DNA of 38,648 bases, taken from assembly GCA_025350595.1 (NCBI GenBank), contig JANXXP010000208.1, forward strand, positions 1 through 38,648, in the 5' to 3' direction. The position numbers were made by a program, and so were the translations under genes. Of the stretch, positions 36,396 through 38,648 are shown in pieces. This DNA comes from Bacteroidota bacterium (GTDB lineage Bacteria; Bacteroidota; Bacteroidia; Bacteroidales; VadinHA17). The notes beneath the pieces are model-generated. The model was not told the DNA's origin and did no database searches. It saw only the letters and a program-made list of their open reading frames with translations. The number at the start of each line of letters is the position of its first letter. The first letter of the stretch is position 1.

Positions 36396-36794
36396 TTAAT
36401 TCACCGTAACATTTGCAATCATCCCGGGATGTATAGCGCAATGGTAGGTGTAGGTTCCTGCTGTCGCAAACGTATAGCTAAAAGTTCCACCGCTACCGAT
36501 ATTCCCACTATCGAAAAGACTTGTATTACTTGTAACTGTATGAGTAATACCATCTTTATTTGTCCAGGTAATTGTGGTTCCAGCGGAAACTTTAATTGTT
36601 GATGGACTAAACGCCATTCCCTGAATCCAAACCTCATTTGCCCCCGGGGTAGCAGATGCGTTATTTCCTGAGTTATTAGTCCCGTACATATTAGCCATCG
36701 AACTTTTTGAGCAACTGTCAGAAATGCTGATAATTAAAACTAACAAGAAAGCTAATAATAAAAATCTGCTTCTGGAACCCATATGCTTTTTCAT
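36396..36794 (-). CDS. Plastocyanin/cupredoxin-type lipoprotein (copy 2)
   Basis: A 132-residue paralogue of the neighbouring copy. Lipobox ISDSC (Cys28), then a Ser/Asn-rich spacer (about 30-52), then the cupredoxin domain. Copper ligands: His85 (KDGITHTVTS), Cys119, His122 and Met125 (YTYHCAIHPGM). The core EVWIQGMAFSPSTIKVSAGT matches copies 1 and 3. The start at 36794 gives a short basic leader; an internal ATG (MGSRSR) is possible. It is divergent from copy 3, with a 180-bp shared upstream region. An electron-transfer or copper-binding role is inferred from the ligand set. Confidence 0.9.
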   Translation of the reverse strand: MKKHMGSRSRFLLLAFLLVLIISISDSCSKSSMANMYGTNNSGNNASATPGANEVWIQGMAFSPSTIKVSAGTTITWTNKDGITHTVTSNTSLFDSGNIGSGGTFSYTFATAGTYTYHCAIHPGMIANVTVN

Positions 36795-36974
36795 AATGAA
36801 TGTTTATTTAGACTAATTAAACATATTCTGTATAATAATGTTCATACTGATGAAAAGATAAAGGGAGTAATAAATAAATTAGAGAAGGAATACAAATTAA
36901 TGTTCTTTAATCCCTGCGAACTTTTTGATATTAGTTTTGTTTTAGTTGCATAAGACAATTTAATATATAGAAAA

Positions 36975-37898
36975 ATGAGAAGTACATTTTTACCAGTTAT
37001 TCTTATTGTTACCATCTCACTTATACCCGGATGTAAAAAGTCAGATACTACTGCACTGCCTGTATTATCTACTACTCCTGTAGCCGACATAACTTCTACA
37101 ACTGCAATCAGTGGAGGAAATATAAGTTCTGACGGGAATGCGGCAATAACTGCACGGGGAATTTGTTGGAGTTCATTATCTAATCCTGGTATTTCAGATT
37201 CAAAAACTTCGGATGGTACCGGAACGGGGCAATTTTCAAGTAATGTTACCGGATTAACTTCAGGGACACTCTACTATGTTCGTTCGTACGCAACGAACAA
37301 TGTGGGAACAGCTTATGGAGATCAGGTTTCATTTACCACAACTACACCCCAAATCGCGACTCTTTCTACAACCTCAATTACTTTAATTACGACAACAACA
37401 GCTTCATCAGGTGGAACTATTACTACTGATGGCGGCTCAGTAATAACGGGCAAAGGGGTATGCTGGGGTATTAATATCAGTCCCACAACCGGCGGATCTC
37501 ATACCTCCGATGGAGCAGGTAATGGCAGTTTCAATAGTAGTTTAACCGGTTTAACTGCAGGTACGATCTTTCATGTTCGGGCTTATGCAATAAATGGCGT
37601 TGGGACAGCTTATGGAAATGAAGTTATTTTTACCACAAGCACTCCCCTTGCTGCCAATGAGGTATCCATTCAGGGAATGGCATTCAATCCTCCAACACTT
37701 ACTGTTGCAAAAAATACGACTGTAAAGTGGACAAACAATGATGGCATGGCGCACACTGTGACCAGTGACACGGGAGTATTTAACAGTGGAACAATAAACC
37801 CTGGTGGAACTTTCAGCTTTCAGTTCACAACAACAGGAACCTTTCCTTACCATTGTTCATTCCACCCTGATATGACGGCAACAATTATTGTTCAATAA
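36975..37898 (+). CDS. Lipoprotein with two Fn3-like repeats and a C-terminal cupredoxin domain (copy 3)
   Basis: A 307-residue lipoprotein (lipobox LIPGC, Cys20). Two tandem Fn3-like repeats (about 28-122 and 127-221) carry the Bacteroidota pattern (I)TARGICWSSLSNP, SKTSDGTGTGQFSSNVTGLT, YYVRSYATNNVGTAYGDQVSF. The C-terminal cupredoxin domain (about 228-307) has copper ligands His260, Cys294, His297 and Met300 (FPYHCSFHPDM). The Fn3-like repeats probably act as a spacer lifting the copper site from the membrane. The cupredoxin part is very similar to copies 1 and 2, which lie divergently, so this is a duplicated module joined to a stalk. The start gives a good signal peptide. Confidence 0.9.
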   Translation: MRSTFLPVILIVTISLIPGCKKSDTTALPVLSTTPVADITSTTAISGGNISSDGNAAITARGICWSSLSNPGISDSKTSDGTGTGQFSSNVTGLTSGTLYYVRSYATNNVGTAYGDQVSFTTTTPQIATLSTTSITLITTTTASSGGTITTDGGSVITGKGVCWGINISPTTGGSHTSDGAGNGSFNSSLTGLTAGTIFHVRAYAINGVGTAYGNEVIFTTSTPLAANEVSIQGMAFNPPTLTVAKNTTVKWTNNDGMAHTVTSDTGVFNSGTINPGGTFSFQFTTTGTFPYHCSFHPDMTATIIVQ

Positions 37899-37935
37899 AA
37901 TATATTGGAAATAAAAGTCATATAATAAGCTGGGT

Positions 37936-37949
37936 ACGGTCGCGACCGT
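37936..37949. repeat. Second GGTCGCGACC palindrome
   Basis: ACGGTCGCGACCGT is a perfect 14-bp palindrome with the same 10-bp centre as the one at 35864-35893. It lies 37 bp after the copy-3 cupredoxin stop, so the two elements bracket the cupredoxin cluster. Confidence 0.7.
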
Positions 37950-38368
37950 TACTTGCATTTAACATATTAAAAATTCGATTTTGATTCCATCACTCCTAAA
38001 TCAAGTTCGCACTATGTTATTTCAATATAATCACAATTAGATCAATTGATGGCCCTGAAGGTGGAGGAACACCGCATAGTTGGTGATATAAGTCTTTAGA
38101 AAGATTGCCCGGTATAAAAAGATATCGGGCATTTTCTTAAAATTCCAATTGTATTTGATGGATTTTGTTTAACTTTATAAGACCGTGATCGTAAATGTTA
38201 GGCAATAGCTTGTATCTTTAATTAAATCAATGATTTAAATGATTTTGCTAATGGGACTGACGCGACGGGAGTATATTTTGATAATATGAAAAATCCTTTC
38301 ATTATTAAAGGAATTTATATCATTTTCAATACCTATCCGCCCTGTATGATGGATAGACACAATAAATC
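37950..38368. other. Largely gene-free stretch before the recombinase gene
   Basis: About 420 bp with no convincing long gene. It holds the terminator-like hairpin at 38106 and a small plus-strand frame (ATG 38286, 28 codons) whose TGA overlaps the recombinase ATG as ATGA. That frame is open upstream to about 38226 without a start; I do not recognise it. Nothing else is supported. Confidence 0.5.
38106..38135 (+). terminator. Intrinsic terminator-like hairpin
   Basis: TGCCCGGTAT (38106-38115) pairs with ATATCGGGCA (38122-38131) with one G-U, around a six-base loop, followed by TTTTC. It is 207 bp after the cupredoxin copy-3 stop. It could end that transcript. Confidence 0.55.
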
Positions 38369-38648
38369 ATGATAAAAGCCAGTAAAATATTTCATCGTGG
38401 AGAAGACAGGTTGAAACTGGAATTCCCATTTGATAATTTCATAATAAGTCAAGTCAGACAGATTAAAGGATCAGCATGGAGCCAATCCAACAAAGCCTGG
38501 CTTGTACCAATTAATAATGAAACAATAGCTGAATTACGAAAAAAATTTCCTGATATAGTTCTACCGTCCAGCGAAGATAAGGATTCAGCTGTAATTGAAA
38601 AGAGTTCGGTTACCACTGCAATATCAGATACGCCAGAGCCCAAAAAAC
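38369..38648 (+). CDS. Tyrosine recombinase/integrase, N-terminal part (runs off the window)
   Basis: A 93-codon open frame from the ATG at 38369 to the right edge with no stop. The start IKASKIFHRGEDRLKLEFPF and the segment IKGSAWSQSNKAWLVPINNE followed by LRKKFPD match the N-terminal arm-like region of Bacteroidota tyrosine-type recombinases, which usually read RIKVDFPY and ARWSRTLKAWHIPY. The segment after it (about 65 on) is polar and probably a linker to the SAM-like and catalytic domains, which lie outside the window. If complete, it could be an element-borne integrase, or a chromosomal recombinase. The catalytic residues cannot be checked. Confidence 0.65.
   Translation, partial: MIKASKIFHRGEDRLKLEFPFDNFIISQVRQIKGSAWSQSNKAWLVPINNETIAELRKKFPDIVLPSSEDKDSAVIEKSSVTTAISDTPEPKK

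Noticed and set aside
38197-38203. Integron attC half-site (GTTAGGC)
   Set aside because: Only one half-site is present and no matching inverse core occurs nearby. The recombinase could not be shown to be IntI-like.

Overview
The window reads as a chromosomal segment of a member of the Bacteroidota, probably Bacteroidales-like. Three things point there: AT-rich intergenic DNA, many -7 boxes of the Bacteroidetes form TAnnTTTG with almost no Shine-Dalgarno signals, and a typical protein set (SusC-type plug modules, OMP beta-barrel TonB receptor, DUF5916, LytTR/LytS pair, rSAM/lipoprotein pair, Fn3-like lipoprotein repeats). This is inference from gene content; no 16S gene is present.

Layout. 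1-7.7 kb: a truncated lipoprotein gene and yebC (minus); miaB followed by three tandem paralogues of a secreted, barrel-less SusC N-terminal module (plus); aspS (minus) diverging from tadA (plus). 7.8-13.8 kb: a plus-strand block with two glutamate dehydrogenase paralogues flanking dprA, then tatD and ansA overlapping in an operon, then tRNA-Ser(GGA) with its own terminator. 13.9-15.2 kb: decayed DNA with two gene remnants around an unknown membrane protein. 15.2-17.2 kb: a minus-strand operon of a DUF1456 protein, a small lipoprotein and a radical SAM/SPASM enzyme. 17.5-19.8 kb: an SPFH-GYF protein and a zinc-ribbon membrane protein, comparable to Bacillus YdjI/YdjG. 19.9-25.2 kb: a DUF5916 outer-membrane protein, a b-type cytochrome, a LytTR regulator with LytS-like kinase, and a small frameshifted gene.

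25.2-35.7 kb (minus) is a carbohydrate region. A tightly packed six-gene operon (uroporphyrinogen-decarboxylase-family protein, MFS sugar porter, GH2 lipoprotein, ExbB, ExbD, PL22-like oligogalacturonate lyase) is followed by a TonB-dependent receptor. It looks like a non-canonical polysaccharide-use locus without SusD, carrying its own TonB energising subunits. 35.8-37.95 kb holds three related cupredoxin lipoproteins, two minus and one plus with Fn3-like repeats, bracketed by palindromes sharing a GGTCGCGACC core. The right edge cuts into a tyrosine recombinase gene, so a mobile element may begin there.

The most distinctive loci are the barrel-less plug triplet, the DUF1456-lipoprotein-rSAM operon, the SPFH/zinc-ribbon pair, the ExbBD-containing sugar operon and the palindrome-flanked cupredoxin cluster. 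All functional statements come from reading motifs by eye; no database search was run.
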